Below are positions 21,760 to 34,300 of a stretch of 64,000 nt of DNA, piece after piece (position 1 is the first letter of the stretch; every line of letters starts with the position of its first letter). The DNA is from Calliphora vicina (taxonomy: Eukaryota > Arthropoda > Insecta > Diptera > Calliphoridae). A model generated the notes under the pieces. The model saw nothing but the letters and a program-made list of their open reading frames with translations. It made no database searches and was not told where the DNA came from. Location of the stretch: assembly GCF_958450345.1 (NCBI RefSeq), contig NC_088780.1:96980226-97044225 (forward strand). Direction: 5' to 3'. Made by a program: the position numbers and the translations under genes.

Positions 21760-22838
21760 TTTTATTCGAAGGGCATCTACGTCTAGAGCCGCAGAAACGG
21801 GAAGATAACGCGAAGCACGGCTTCAGCAAATGCGTGGCAGTGCGCCTTCATCGAGTGTTACATAGACACCTCAACATCATATCGAAAGACTAGAAGCCAA
21901 TCGCTCCCGAATGGCTCGATAAAGAGAAAGACTCGATTCAAAGTTGCCATTTTATGGCTGACTGCAGGAATCACAAGGACGTACTGATTGGCGGTATGAA
22001 CAAACATTGCTTACATTGCAGCGTTTTAAAGTTTCCTAAGGAATACCCGGGAATGTGCTGTTCGAATGGTAAAGTTATTCTGCCATCAGTTATTGAGCCG
22101 CCTGAGCTACTTCTAAGTTACATTTCCGGCGCCAATCCTATTTCCAAGCACTTCATTCAAAATATCCAAAAGTGCAACTCATGCTTCCAATTGACGTCGG
22201 CTTCATGCCCACCTTTAAAGTTCAATGCCAAATCTACCACAGAATTGAATCATTGCTCCCGCATCCCAATGATGATACGAAGTTCCTTCAAATTTATTTC
22301 ACTGGAAATTATGCTACAGATGCCGAACGCTATCAACGAACATGCGTGTACATTTGCTGAAATACCCTTCTGCCGAAACATTCTCAAAACAATTATTGAG
22401 CATCGGAAATGGAAAAATTCCAATTGATCCTGCCACAAATGAGATTTCGTTCCCGAAATTCTGCCAAATGCAAATGAATATTCAAGCCTTTATCGACAAG
22501 GTATTCCCAAGTCTTACAAACAACAACAATTCGGATTGGATGTGGGAAGATGCAGCAAATTATGATGTTAACAAGCTCAATGAGTAAATGCAATTGCAAC
22601 TGCCTGGCGAAACAATAAAATACAAATCGGGTGACACAGTAATGAACGAAGAACAAGCCGTCGATTATCCTGCTGAATTTTTTAATTCATTGGAACCAGC
22701 CGGACTGCCACCCCATCTATTAACATTGAAGGTTAGATTACCTACTCTGTCCGACACTGTGTGTTAAAATCGAGATCGAGATGCAATATAAAGCAGATTT
22801 TTCTAAGGGCCAGCCAACGCGGACCGGGTACAGCTAGT
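21760..22838 (+). mobile_element. Internally deleted Helitron with intact 3' terminus
   Basis: In several frames: an arginine-rich start (RLEANRSRMAR), then HCSVLKFPKEYPGMCCSNGK, FMPTFKVQ.QIYHRI.SLLP and LQIYFTGNYATDAERYQR (Helitron N-terminal region). The sequence then jumps to IGNGKIPIDPATNEISFPK and AFIDKVFPSL (late helicase), and to LPPHLLTLKV. The end AACGCGGACCGGGTACAGCTAG before T matches the Helitron CTRR-T rule. Most of Rep and the helicase core is missing, so it is non-autonomous. Confidence 0.85.
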
Positions 22839-22849
22839 ATTTGTATAAT

Positions 22850-23825
22850 TTTTTATTTTTGAGAATTTTTATCTAAAAGTTTTTTTTTTGGCTCACTGTT
22901 TTGATAATTTATTTCATCGTTTCGATAAACTCGGTCTTTTAAATGGCCACAGAAAAAATTTACATTGCCATTTCGAAAAATTACGTTACCGGGAATTTCC
23001 TAATGTAAAAACTGAATTGTTTGGAAGACTGTGGCTCGTGGTACCGTCTTCCCGAAACCAAAGATCACTAATGTAAAGAATAGGATTTTTTACAAAAATT
23101 TATTGTAACATCGAACTAATAACGTATTTAAATTCCTTTTTGTAAGCGATCGTGGTAATGTCTTATTAAACTCCATATTTTAAGCGAAGGTGGTATTTTC
23201 TTGCCTCCAATGACATCACCGTGTTAAAATAATGAGTGAAACTGCTAATGTATAAGTAGTTTAGAGTAGTTATATTTGCTTTATAACTCATTACCTTGAA
23301 ATGTAAGCCTCTGCTGGGTTTGTGTCCTTACAGACTGAGATTCAAATACAAAATTTTTGTAATATTCAACTTTAAAGTAATCTATTTTTGTACTCGTAAA
23401 CAAATTTTGAATTTAAATTTTGTTTTTTAAACAAAAAAGTTCATTTTAGGTAAGGTCGGAGTAAAATTGTCTCCGATTTAAAAAAAAAATGACCAAAAAT
23501 CCCAATTTGGTATTTTACCCTTAAGGTTAGTACTCTGTTCATATTTGCGAAAAATGATGGTTGTTTCGTGCGAACAATTTTATATGCAAAAACATGATCA
23601 GCTGTTGATTTTAATTTTGTGCGAAATAAGTGCTGCTTATATATATTATAAGGTTGCCAGATGTATTTCACATGTTTTTAACAAAAAGAACAGAGTACTG
23701 CTTTTGCAAATATTTCGCAAATATTTCATTCCAAATATTTTATATGTAGTTTGACAGCATTTCGCACGAAATTTTGAACAGAGAACTTAGCTTTAAAGTA
23801 CGCTTTTGAAGAATAAGCCTATTTT
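22850..23825. other. Intergenic AT-rich sequence
   Basis: Short open frames only; no supported gene. Confidence 0.4.
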
Positions 23826-23828
23826 AAT

Positions 23829-23885
23829 CTTATGAGACTTTATAAGTTTATGTAAGGCTACGATAAACTTATAAAGTCTCATAAG
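23829..23885. repeat. Perfect 23-bp inverted repeat with 11-nt loop
   Basis: CTTATGAGACTTTATAAGTT (23829 onward) is repeated in reverse complement at 23863-23885, with GTAAGGCTACG as loop. The arms are perfect over 23 bases. Confidence 0.9.
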
Positions 23886-24407
23886 TAAGAGGAAACTTTT
23901 CCATGAACATTTCTTTCTTAATGATTGCAAATTGTAGTGGAGAGGTTCATTTTCACAGCTTATTTAATTAACTTGTCAATTTTTGTTTATAATAGAAGAT
24001 TTTCCAGAATAGAAGTCTCGAAAAAACGGTCTGGCATAGTATGTGCCTGAGTAAATGAGAATCTTGTGGAAATTAATGATAACTTGTCTTGGTATATGAA
24101 ACTAATGAAACCTTCTTACTAGAAACAAATATTTTATTCCAATAAGATTTTAAATAACAATAGTTGATCATCCCCAAAGTATGCTGTTATAATTAATTTG
24201 CTTTTAATAGATAGGCATTTTAAAAATTATTAAAAGATGACACCAGTACTTAAAATAATCCATGATGATACACTCCACCACTAATTGTAATGGTAACATG
24301 TAAATTAGTTTAATTTTACATCTGAGAAACTTCAGCTGACGACAAGGCAAATGCTCTAATCATTAGCGTTTTATAACTCAACACTATTCAAATAATTTAT
24401 TGTTTTT

Positions 24408-24708
24408 TATACCCTTCACCATGAGTGCCAATATATAAGTTTGTCATTCCGTTTGTAATTTCACAAATAAATAAATTTTTCATTTGCGAAGCTTAAATAT
24501 TGCAGACTTGATATAGTCATATCCTGCAGTTTGTTAAAGTCAACTTTCTGAAGCCCCCAAATAACTTTCATACATGATTGATACATCATTATAATGGCTA
24601 TAGCCCAACTTAGCTTTCTAAAATCGGTTTTTCGCTTCAAATAGTTTTTTAATATTTGTTTTAAAGCATACTAGGTGAATTCGGCACATCCTAATATAGC
24701 ACTCTTGT
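24408..24708 (+). mobile_element. Family B copy, short and diverged
   Basis: Starts TTATACCCTTCACCATGAGT and ends with the decayed hairpin region GAATTCGGCACATCC and AGCACTCTTGTT. The next copy follows without spacer. Confidence 0.8.
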
Positions 24709-25427
24709 TATACCCTTCACCTTCGTGAGAAGGGTATATATAAGTTTGTCATTCCGTTTGCAATTTCTACATTTTTCATTTCCGACCCTATAAAGTATAT
24801 ATGTATATTCTGGATCCTTATAGATAGCGGAGTCGATTAAGCCATGTCCGTCTGTCTGTCTGTCCGTCTGTCTGTTGAAATCAATTTTCTAAAGACCCCA
24901 GATATCTTCGGGATCCAAATCTTCAATCATTCTGTCATACATGCTTTCGAGAAGTTTGCTATTTAAAATCAGCAAAATCGGTCCATAAATAACGGAGATA
25001 TGAGCAAAAAACCGGGACAACCTCGATTTTTGACCTATTTTTGATCTATGTATGGATTACTAAGTCATTAATATAGACAATATGGATATCTAATGATAGA
25101 TATTTCAAAGTCCATTGCAACGATGTACATAAGGCTATAGTAAGTTGGACCTACAATGGGTCAAAATCGGGAAAAATATTTTTAAACCGAATTTTTTTTT
25201 CATCAAAAAATTTTTATTGTCATACATTTTTTTTTCCAAAAAAAAAATTTTTAAAAAAAATTTCGAAAAAAAATTTTTAAAAAAAATTTCGAAAAAAAAT
25301 TTTTAAAAAAAAAATTAAAAAAAAATTTTAATAACAATTTTGTTTACCTAAAAAAATTATTTTAAAGTATAATTTGGTGAAGGGTATATAAGATTCGGCA
25401 CAGCCGAATATAGCTCTCTTACTTGTT
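24708..25427 (+). mobile_element. Family B copy, near full length
   Basis: Begins TTATACCCTTCACCTTCGTG with the AGAAGGGTATATA hairpin partner. It contains CCTATAAAGTATATATGTAT, the GTCTGTCTGTCCGTCTGTCT tract and a poly-A/T region, and ends GATTCGGCACAGCCGAATAT, then AGCTCTCTTACTTGTT. Confidence 0.9.
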
Positions 25428-25429
25428 TT

Positions 25430-26225
25430 TTTCCTGCAATTACCATTGACAATACAATGCAATTTCGAAAATAATTAAAACACCATTGCATTTTTTAACA
25501 AATTTTTATATTTTTTATAAATTTATTGGTTTCATCTTAAATACATATTTATGGGACAAACTACTACACACAATACAATATGTAAATGTTTTCTTAACAT
25601 ATTCAAACAATAGAAAGAAAAATTGTTGGCAAATTTAATTGTTTTCTAAGTGAATAAAACAACTTTAAAGAATTTCAATTAAGTTTCGTTTTTGGTGAAA
25701 TTGCAAAAAAAAAAATAGAAGTAGCAGTAAAATGTAATAAAATTCCACAAGAATTTAGTTTTATTAAAGCAATTTGTATATAAATGTTGTTAAAACAACA
25801 GTTGCACATGAGAAAAATGTATCAAAAATAAGAAAATGGAAATAAATTTTATTAAGATTAAAACGAGATTCATATTTGTTTTTGTTGTTTGGAATTAAAA
25901 TTAAAACAAGAGAAGAGAATCAAGTACATAAATACATTACAAATGTTATTTAAATCTGTATATTCTCTAAAAGTCTAAGATTTCAAAATATTTAGAATAA
26001 AATCTAATAGTTAAATGAATGAAAAGATAAATATATATATACATAAGTATGTACATATGTATTTATATAAATTCGTAGTATATAATGTAAACAAATAATC
26101 GAAAAGCTTTTGAATGAGTTAAAGGGAAGAGTGGATGGCAGAGAGAGAAAAAGTGTAGGTATGTATAATGAATAAATTGATTTTAGAAAATATTTAAAAT
26201 TAAACAATAAGAGTAATTAATTGCA
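25430..26225. other. 3' flank of the second P4H gene
   Basis: AT-rich sequence between the stop codon of the 26226-46695 gene and a family B copy. It presumably holds the 3' UTR; no polyadenylation site can be chosen with confidence. Confidence 0.4.
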
Positions 26226-26311
26226 CTATATGGCAAATTCGCCATGATCAGGTTCCAAATCACAAGGACGTCTGAATTCTTGACGGCGTTCATGAATCCA
26301 TTTATTGGAAA
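26226..26311 (-). CDS. PH4alphaEFB: P4H (EFB-like), last exon
   Basis: SNKWIHERRQEFRRPCDLEP, then DHGEFAI and TAG at 26226-26228, after a TTTAACAG acceptor. Confidence 0.92.
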
Positions 26312-28329
26312 CTGTTAAAGAAAAAGAAAATACAAAAAGAATTAAAATATATGATATAAAATGAATTAAAATTAATTAATTGAAATTTCCATTATTTTTA
26401 GCTTACCCCATTTTGAACCAGTAAGTACCGGACAGGCTGCATGTCTTGTTCTGTAATCACCTTCTCCCGATCTATGTAAATTGTACCAGAAAGCAGCTGC
26501 TCCCTTTTTGGGCCAAACAGCCGTATTGATGGCTGTGAAAACAGTAGCACCACCTTGTTCAACATCACTCATCTTTAAAGAAGAAAACATAAATATTATA
26601 AAAATATAAAATAAATTAAAAGCCCTAGAGTTCAAAACTTACATAAAACAAAACAGTGGCTATACGATTGCCTGAATTAAGTCCTTGGAAAGCACGTATT
26701 TCTTCACGCTGTAATACAGAAAACAATTTTATATTATTAAACTAAAAGCCATACATTTAAACAAATCTTAATTTATATAAAGTACGAATAGCAATAATGT
26801 TGAAACATTTTTTTAACACCAGTCTCCAAGGGAATCATTTGCAAATGTTTGCATAAAATAAAGTGGTCAGTACATATTTTCTAATTTCACTAATTAGAAA
26901 AATAAACAACATTTTAATATTTATTAAAAGTACTTATGTATGTTGTTAGAAACTGCAAAATGTTTCACAATTTTTATAATGCGATGTGGGTTGGCAAATC
27001 TCATTGCACATTTGTTTTGTAAAGGTGTCCTGTACTTTCTTTTGATGGTTATAATAAACTAAAGAGATATGTAGGTATTAAAACAGTTATTAAAGTTCGT
27101 ATTTGCACCGTATCGAAATTCTCTAACAAGCCACTTCTTGATCTGCTATATTGTGACGACTCGAGCGAGATTTTGTGCATTACTATGTCAACTAAAGTTA
27201 TTTGTTATGTTATGTCATTGCAAGACAACCATGTCATAAAGAATACTAGCTATAGTTCCTATCATAGAGTTGAAACTCGATCAAATTTTATCAAAAATCA
27301 TAAGGAGTGATATATTTGGCTGTGCCGAATCGTATATATCTTCTACAAAGTATAAATATTGAAGAAATTTGTTGTAAAATAGGTAAAAACAAGTAAGAAA
27401 GTATGGTCGGTCAAGCCCGACCATATAATACCCTACACCAAGTAAATGAGTAAAAATATTTTTCTTTTAAAATATCAATAATTTATATTCGTGAGTGATT
27501 TTCGGAAGTGGGCCTTATATGGGAGCTATGACCAATTATGGACCGATCACCATAAAAGGTCGTGTGATTTATGTTTATATGAAAGTTATTTATGTTGAAT
27601 TTTGTGTATATACCAATATTTTTAAGTGATTTAAGCACTTTAAAGTGATTTTCGGAAGCGGGTCTATATGGGAGCTATGACTAATTATGGACCGATCGTA
27701 ACAAAATTTGGTGACATGAAGTTTGTATAAATAAAACTTATTTGGAGCGAAATTTGTGTAGATACATATATAAATTTAACATTTATGACCGATAAAGTCC
27801 AATTTCGAGAGGACATTTGTATGGGAGCTAGGTGAAATAATGGACCGATTTCAGCCACTTTCAATAGGCTTCATCCTTGGGCCGAAAAAATGATATGTAC
27901 CAAATTTTATCGAAATATCTTAAAAATTGCGACCTGTACTCTGCGCACAAGGTTTACATGGACAGCCAGCCAGCCAGACGGACGGACATCGTTTACTCGA
28001 CTCAGAAAGTGATTCTAAGTCGATCGGTATACTTTAAGGTGGGTGTTAGACCAATATTTTTGGGCGTTACACACATCTGCACAAACGCATAATACCCTCA
28101 CCACTATGGTGGTGTAGGGTATAAATATAAAGGTAGTCGTGTTTTTTATACCCTACACCACCATAGTGGGGAGGGTATTATGCGTTTGTGCAGATGTTTG
28201 TAACGCCCAAAAATATTAGTCTAACACCCACCTTAAAGTATACCGATCGACTTAGAATCACTTTCTGAGTCGATTAAGCGATGTCCGTCCGTCCGTCCGT
28301 CCGTCCGTCCGTCCGTCCGTCCGTCTGGT

Positions 28330-28363
<34 letters not shown>

Positions 28364-31300
28364 TCCATGTAAACCTTGTGCGCAGAGTACAGGTCGCAAT
28401 TTTGAAGATATTTCGATCAAATTTGGTACATATTATTTTTTCGGCCCAAGGATGAAGCCTATTGAAACTGTCTGAAATCGGTCCACTATTTCACCTAGCC
28501 CCCATACGAATGTCCTCCCGAAATTGGACTTTATCGGTCATAAATGTTTAATTTATATATGTATCTCCACAAATTCCGCTCCAAATAAGTTTTATATACA
28601 CAAAATTCATGTCACCAAATTTTGTTACGATCGGTCCATAATTAGTCATAGCTCCCATATAGACCCGCTTCCGAAAATCACTTTAACGTGCATAAATCGC
28701 TTAAAAATGTTGGTAAACACACAAAATTCAACATAGTTAACTTTAATATAGACGTAAATCACATGACCTAATTTCATGGTGATCGGTCCATAATTGGTCA
28801 TAGCCCCCATATAACCCCACTTCCGAAAATCACTCAAAAATATAAATTATTGAAATTTTAAAAGAAAAATTTTTTTTCTCTTTTACTTAGTGTAGGGTGT
28901 TATATGGTCGGGCTTGACCGACCATACTTTCTTACTTGTTTTTTTTCTTATATTTCAGCCATTTGTGGGCAAAAAATATTTCATCTTTGGATGCGTGTAT
29001 CTTTTTTTTTGTTGTTTTTTATACCCTTCATATATACCCTTCATTCCGTTTGTAATTTCTACATTTTTCATTTCCGACCCTATAAAGTATATATATTCTG
29101 GATCCTTATAGATGGCGGAGTCGATTAAGCCATGTCCGTCTGTCTGTCTGTCCGTCCGTCTGTCTGTTGAAATAAATTTTCTGAAGACCCCAGATATCTT
29201 CGGGATCCAAATATTCAATAATTCTGTCAGACATGCTTTCGAGAATTTTGCTATCTAAAATGAGCAAAATCGGTCCACAAATGAGGAAAAAACCAAGACA
29301 ACCTCGATTTTTGACCTATATCTGGATTACTAAGACATTAATATAGACAATATGGATATCTAATGATAGATATTTCAAAGACATTTGCAACGACGTATAT
29401 AAGACCATAGTAAGTTGGACCTATTACTAAGACTATTACTAAGACATTAATATAGACAATATGGATATCTAATGATAGATATTTCAAAGACATTTGCAAC
29501 GACGTATATAAGACCATAGTAAGTTGGACCTACAATGGGTCAAAATCGGACAAAAAATTATAACCCGAATTATTTTTAAAAAAAAAAAATTGAAAAAACA
29601 AAAAAAAATTTTTTTTAAATTTAAAAAAAAAAAATTTAAAATTTAAACCCGAATTAACGAATAAACGAAAAAATTTTTTATAACAAACGAAAAAATTTTT
29701 TTTCCAAAAAATTAAAAAAAACAACTGGAAAAAAAAATTAAATTTTGTTTACCTAAAAATATTTAAAATTTTGAAGTATAATTTGGTGAAGGGTATATAA
29801 GATTCGGCACAGCCGAATATAGCACTCTTACTTGTTTTTCTTCAGAATTTTATAGAAAATGTACGTGATACCGTCATATTTAAACAACGAAAAAAAGATC
29901 GAGCAAAATTAAAAAAATATCTCTTGAACTGAAAGAAATTTTTGGCAAAAAATATTATTCCAATGTATGGTAACGTATAAATAAGCTGTTGGTCAAAAAC
30001 TAATGACATCTTTTTTTGAGGGCCTACTGATTTTCAGAAATTGGAGGCCCATAAAAAAAGAATTGATAATTTTTAGGCTTTAGTTAAATCTTTTATGTTC
30101 CTCACAAAAATATAAATTCGTAATTTCTGATTTTTTTTAAGGCATATTTTAGGCGCACAATTTCCAATAATAAATGCATTATAATCCGCCACCTACTTAT
30201 AAACTTAGTTCACTGATCATGCCTGATAATGGAGCCAGAGACAGAGGGTCTGCCTGACTGCTGCTAGTATTTAATAATTTTTTCTTCGCACATTTAACTC
30301 GATGTCCGAACGCCTTATTTGTTTCTAAACATTTTAACCAACTTAAAAGATGTTCGCCCTATATAAACTTAAAATAACAATTCTTTCTACTCACCCTTGC
30401 AAAATCAAAGTGCGGCTCATAATGGCCACCAATGCCATAGTTGACAACTTGCAGCTCTTCGGCCGTTATCATATCGAGACCAGTCATATCTTCGGTTCTC
30501 TGCACAATATTCCTAATAATGGGATGTTCTTCGGTCTTCAGCCAAGCCGACTTACTAATCCGATAATTAGCCGTTTCCAATTCACCAGTTACAGCATTCT
30601 GAACAGTAGCTCTGCGGAATCTTGGTCTGGCCATTCTCTTAATTATGTCAATTTCTGTGTCAAAAATAACATCATGATAGACCACAATATAGGGATCTTT
30701 GGAGGCTTCTTCCAATTTTAGAGGACCGATTTTCAGGAACGCTACATTATTATTGACATAGCGGCATTTAAGAACTCTTATTTGAGCGGGTGTGGGTTTT
30801 AGTTTACCCTGGCACAGCAATTCATAGGCCTTGCGTTCGGTTTGATCGAACATGGTGTAGGGTTCGGCTTTGGAAATGGGCTGTAAATGAGGAGAAACAT
30901 GATTTTTATTCAAATGAATTAAATCATACACAGAAAAAACTATTTCTTAAACCGTTTCAATTCAAATATTTGTCACATATTGAACTGGTTTCAATTATTT
31001 CATAATTAAATCAAGTATTCATTTGCTCAGAAACAAAATTTCTTGATATTTTCTATTGAATTCATGATACAACAACAATTATACAATTCTTGTAACGTCA
31101 AACAAAAGAAAATATAAAAAAATATGAAAAAAAAAAATCAAAATCAAAGTTTGACGTTATAAGGCTAAATATTGAAAACTCTCCCTAGTGATTCTACCTT
31201 CTACAATTATTGTATCATGTATTGAATTTTGAGTTCTGAATTTGATTATTTTGACAATTGAATATACAATTTTCGTTATTGGTTGAATTTCAAATACAAA

Positions 31301-34300
31301 AATTATTGAATAGATAATTTTCGTAATTGAAACACATTTTTGTTATTTTTTGTGTTTCAATTACGAAAATTATCTATTCAATAATTTTTGTATTTGAAAT
31401 TCAACCAATAACGAAAATTGTATATTCAATTGTCAAAATAATCAAATTCAAAACTCAAAATTCAATAGAAAATATCAAGAAATTTTGTTTTTGAGCAAAT
31501 GAATACTTGATTTAATTATGAAATAATTGAAACCAGTTCAATATGGGATAAATGTTTGAATTGAAATATAATTTTTTCTGTGTATAGAACTGTGTTTTTT
31601 ATACATACCAAATCAGATTTAGGTGTTTCATCTGTGCCATCGTCACCTTTCACCTTTTTTCTCACCGACAATTCTTTCAATTCTTTTTCATAGTAAACTT
31701 TATTACCTGAGGCACGTTCATGATCTGGTATCAGTTGCAACAATTCATTTGTCATAGAAAGGGCACTCTCAACATTGCCTTTATTTGCACAGACACAGCC
31801 CGAGCAGAGTAAGTGAGTGAGGACGAAGTGGGGTAAACAAGAATAAAGAACAAATGGACAACAGCATGAAGTATGGGTTAAAATAAATAAACGTTTTTTT
31901 ATATTGTAACAATAAATATATGTAGAGCAAGTCTGGTTATAAATGCAAGCGTTGATGCACAATAGAGTGGCTCTTATTTTGCACTTTTGCAATTTTCAAT
32001 GCTCCCAGGCTACAAAATTGTTCTCCGTAATCAAATCGCTTCCCACTCTAACCCATAATAATTACAATAGTGTTTATTAGAATCGAAAACTTTTTTTGAA
32101 AATTTCATTTTAATTTTTTTAAGTAAAATTTGAGGTTAGAGAAATTCTATTTTAATATTTAAACATATACGGATAATGAAATGAACAAGAACTATTTTTT
32201 AATGGATTATTTTCAACATTTAATTTTGGATTTTTGAAAATATTGCTACTTAAAATTATCTCTAAATAATAAATCTAATTATGCTTTAATTTTCAGCATT
32301 TGATTTTTAGATAACGGAGAACAAAATTATACCTTGGCAGCATCAAAAATCGCAAAAGTTCAAAATAAGGGTCAGCCTAATCCACAATGCACGTAATTTT
32401 ATGAAGGGGTGGTGGAGGGTCATATTGGGAAAAGTGGTGTAAAGAATCTGATGGTACGTAGAGATGTGGTAAATATTGCCCAGCTTAGTGCCGGTGGAAA
32501 ATGTAAATGTATGATGTAATTAATTTTATTCTCTGTTGTAAACATAATGAAAGTGATAAATTGCAAAAAGTAAGAAGACACCTTCTACTATCAACTAGAT
32601 TCTGTAATACTGCACGTAGTCTCTCTACATTGTATTCGATGTACTTGTTGTTGTTATTATTGCGGTTGTTTTATTTTTGTTGTTGTTGCTGCCATTTTGC
32701 ATGCAATTAGTATATTGCAAATATGAAATAGTATTTTGTGTTGCACACACTGCCTTGCCAGTTTGTGTTGATAAATTTCGGACTCTGATGATCAAATATG
32801 ACATTGACATTAATGAATTTTGTATTATTATTTTTTTTTAAACAAATTGTAAAATTTTCTTTACATTTTGTATGTAAAGTTTAAACATATGAAAAGTGAC
32901 GTTTTAAGAACATTCCACAGCATATTCATCTGTATAGAAATACTTCAGAACGATTAATAAAAAAATAAGTTATAATAAGCTCTAAATATTTTCACATAGT
33001 AAAATCTTAGTTAGGGAGTATTTAATTGCATTAATTACTGTAATCCGCTTCTTTAGAGCTATTCTATAAGCTAGATATGGGGAGGAACATATGGTCAATT
33101 CACAAGGTCTCTTATCAGTCATATTGTCATAATGTCCTAATATATCACGACTCGGCGGCTCGGCTTAACCGACTCTTAGGCATTCGGCGCAGGTCTCAGC
33201 TGGTTGGTTACGATAACACAATAAACTAGCATACCGAGTAGTATTATTTTAGGACATTTTTTCCTTGAAAAGTAATAAAAACCATTGTGAAATATTAGGA
33301 CAATATGACATGATAAGAGACCTTGTGAATTGACCAATAATAACTTATCAGATTGTGAAAATCCGAACAGCGACAGAAAATTTCAACTGTTCCTACATCA
33401 AAATATTTTATTATATTTAGCTTATTCCATATATCGCACTGGTTCCTCTAAAGAGAGTCAACTCAAAGTTTAAAAATTTTCAGTAGAAGCAAAAAACTGT
33501 TTTTTTAATACATTACAATGAAATTTGAAGACGAATACAACTGTATTTATTGGCGAAAGAATAGAGAAATTTATAGCAGATTTATACACTGGGTAGATAT
33601 AACCACTGCCCAGTGGTATGAGAAAAAAAAGAGGGAAATAAATCTGTAACTTCTAAACCCTTAGTCCGATTTGAATGAAATTTCACATGCGCAAAGAGGA
33701 AGTGTTGTCGAGTTTAATTTTTGAATTTGGACTTCATGAGGCCAACAGGAACTGGGTCAGGTGTCCCCAAAGTAGGACACCTCGGGTATATTCAATTGTA
33801 AAAATTATCCTATTTCTTCGTTTGTGTTCCGATTTAAAAAAAATTACACATATACCCGAGATGTCCTACTTTGGGGACCCCTGGCCCAGCTCCTGGTGGG
33901 CTCATGAGGAATATGGGTTTAGAAGTCACAGATTTATTTCCCTATATTTTTCTTCTCATACCACTGTGCACTGTACATCGATTTCTTGCAAAAAGTGAAA
34001 ATTGAAAAAATTTTGAGTTGACGCTCTTTAGAGGAACCGGTGCGATACACAAACATGGGTATTTTTATGTTCCGAATGAATTCAAAAACGGCTAGACCAT
34101 TTTCAGGGTATCTTCAGAATAGCCCAGCAGGTAACACTGTAAAGTCAGATCTGTGGGCAGATCTTCAGAAAAGCCTAGCGAGTAACACTGTAAAGTCAGA
34201 GGGTGGCAAAATCAAATTTTATAATTGTATAATTGTTGATCGACCTTTTCTTCAATTTAATTTATTTAGTTTACATATACAGGCTTTCAAGGTCAGCGAT

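Noticed and set aside
21954..22427. A 157-aa protein as a host gene
   Set aside because: Its translation and the neighbouring frames match the Helitron N-terminal region and late helicase; it is a transposon relic.
28281..28475. Open frame with a repeated SVRP and WLAG pattern
   Set aside because: It is the translation of the GTCC/GGCT microsatellite in a family A copy.
30215..30270. Another Helitron end (GCTGCTAG before T)
   Set aside because: Only the CTAG is shared; the conserved CCAACGC and CGG context of the other two termini is missing.
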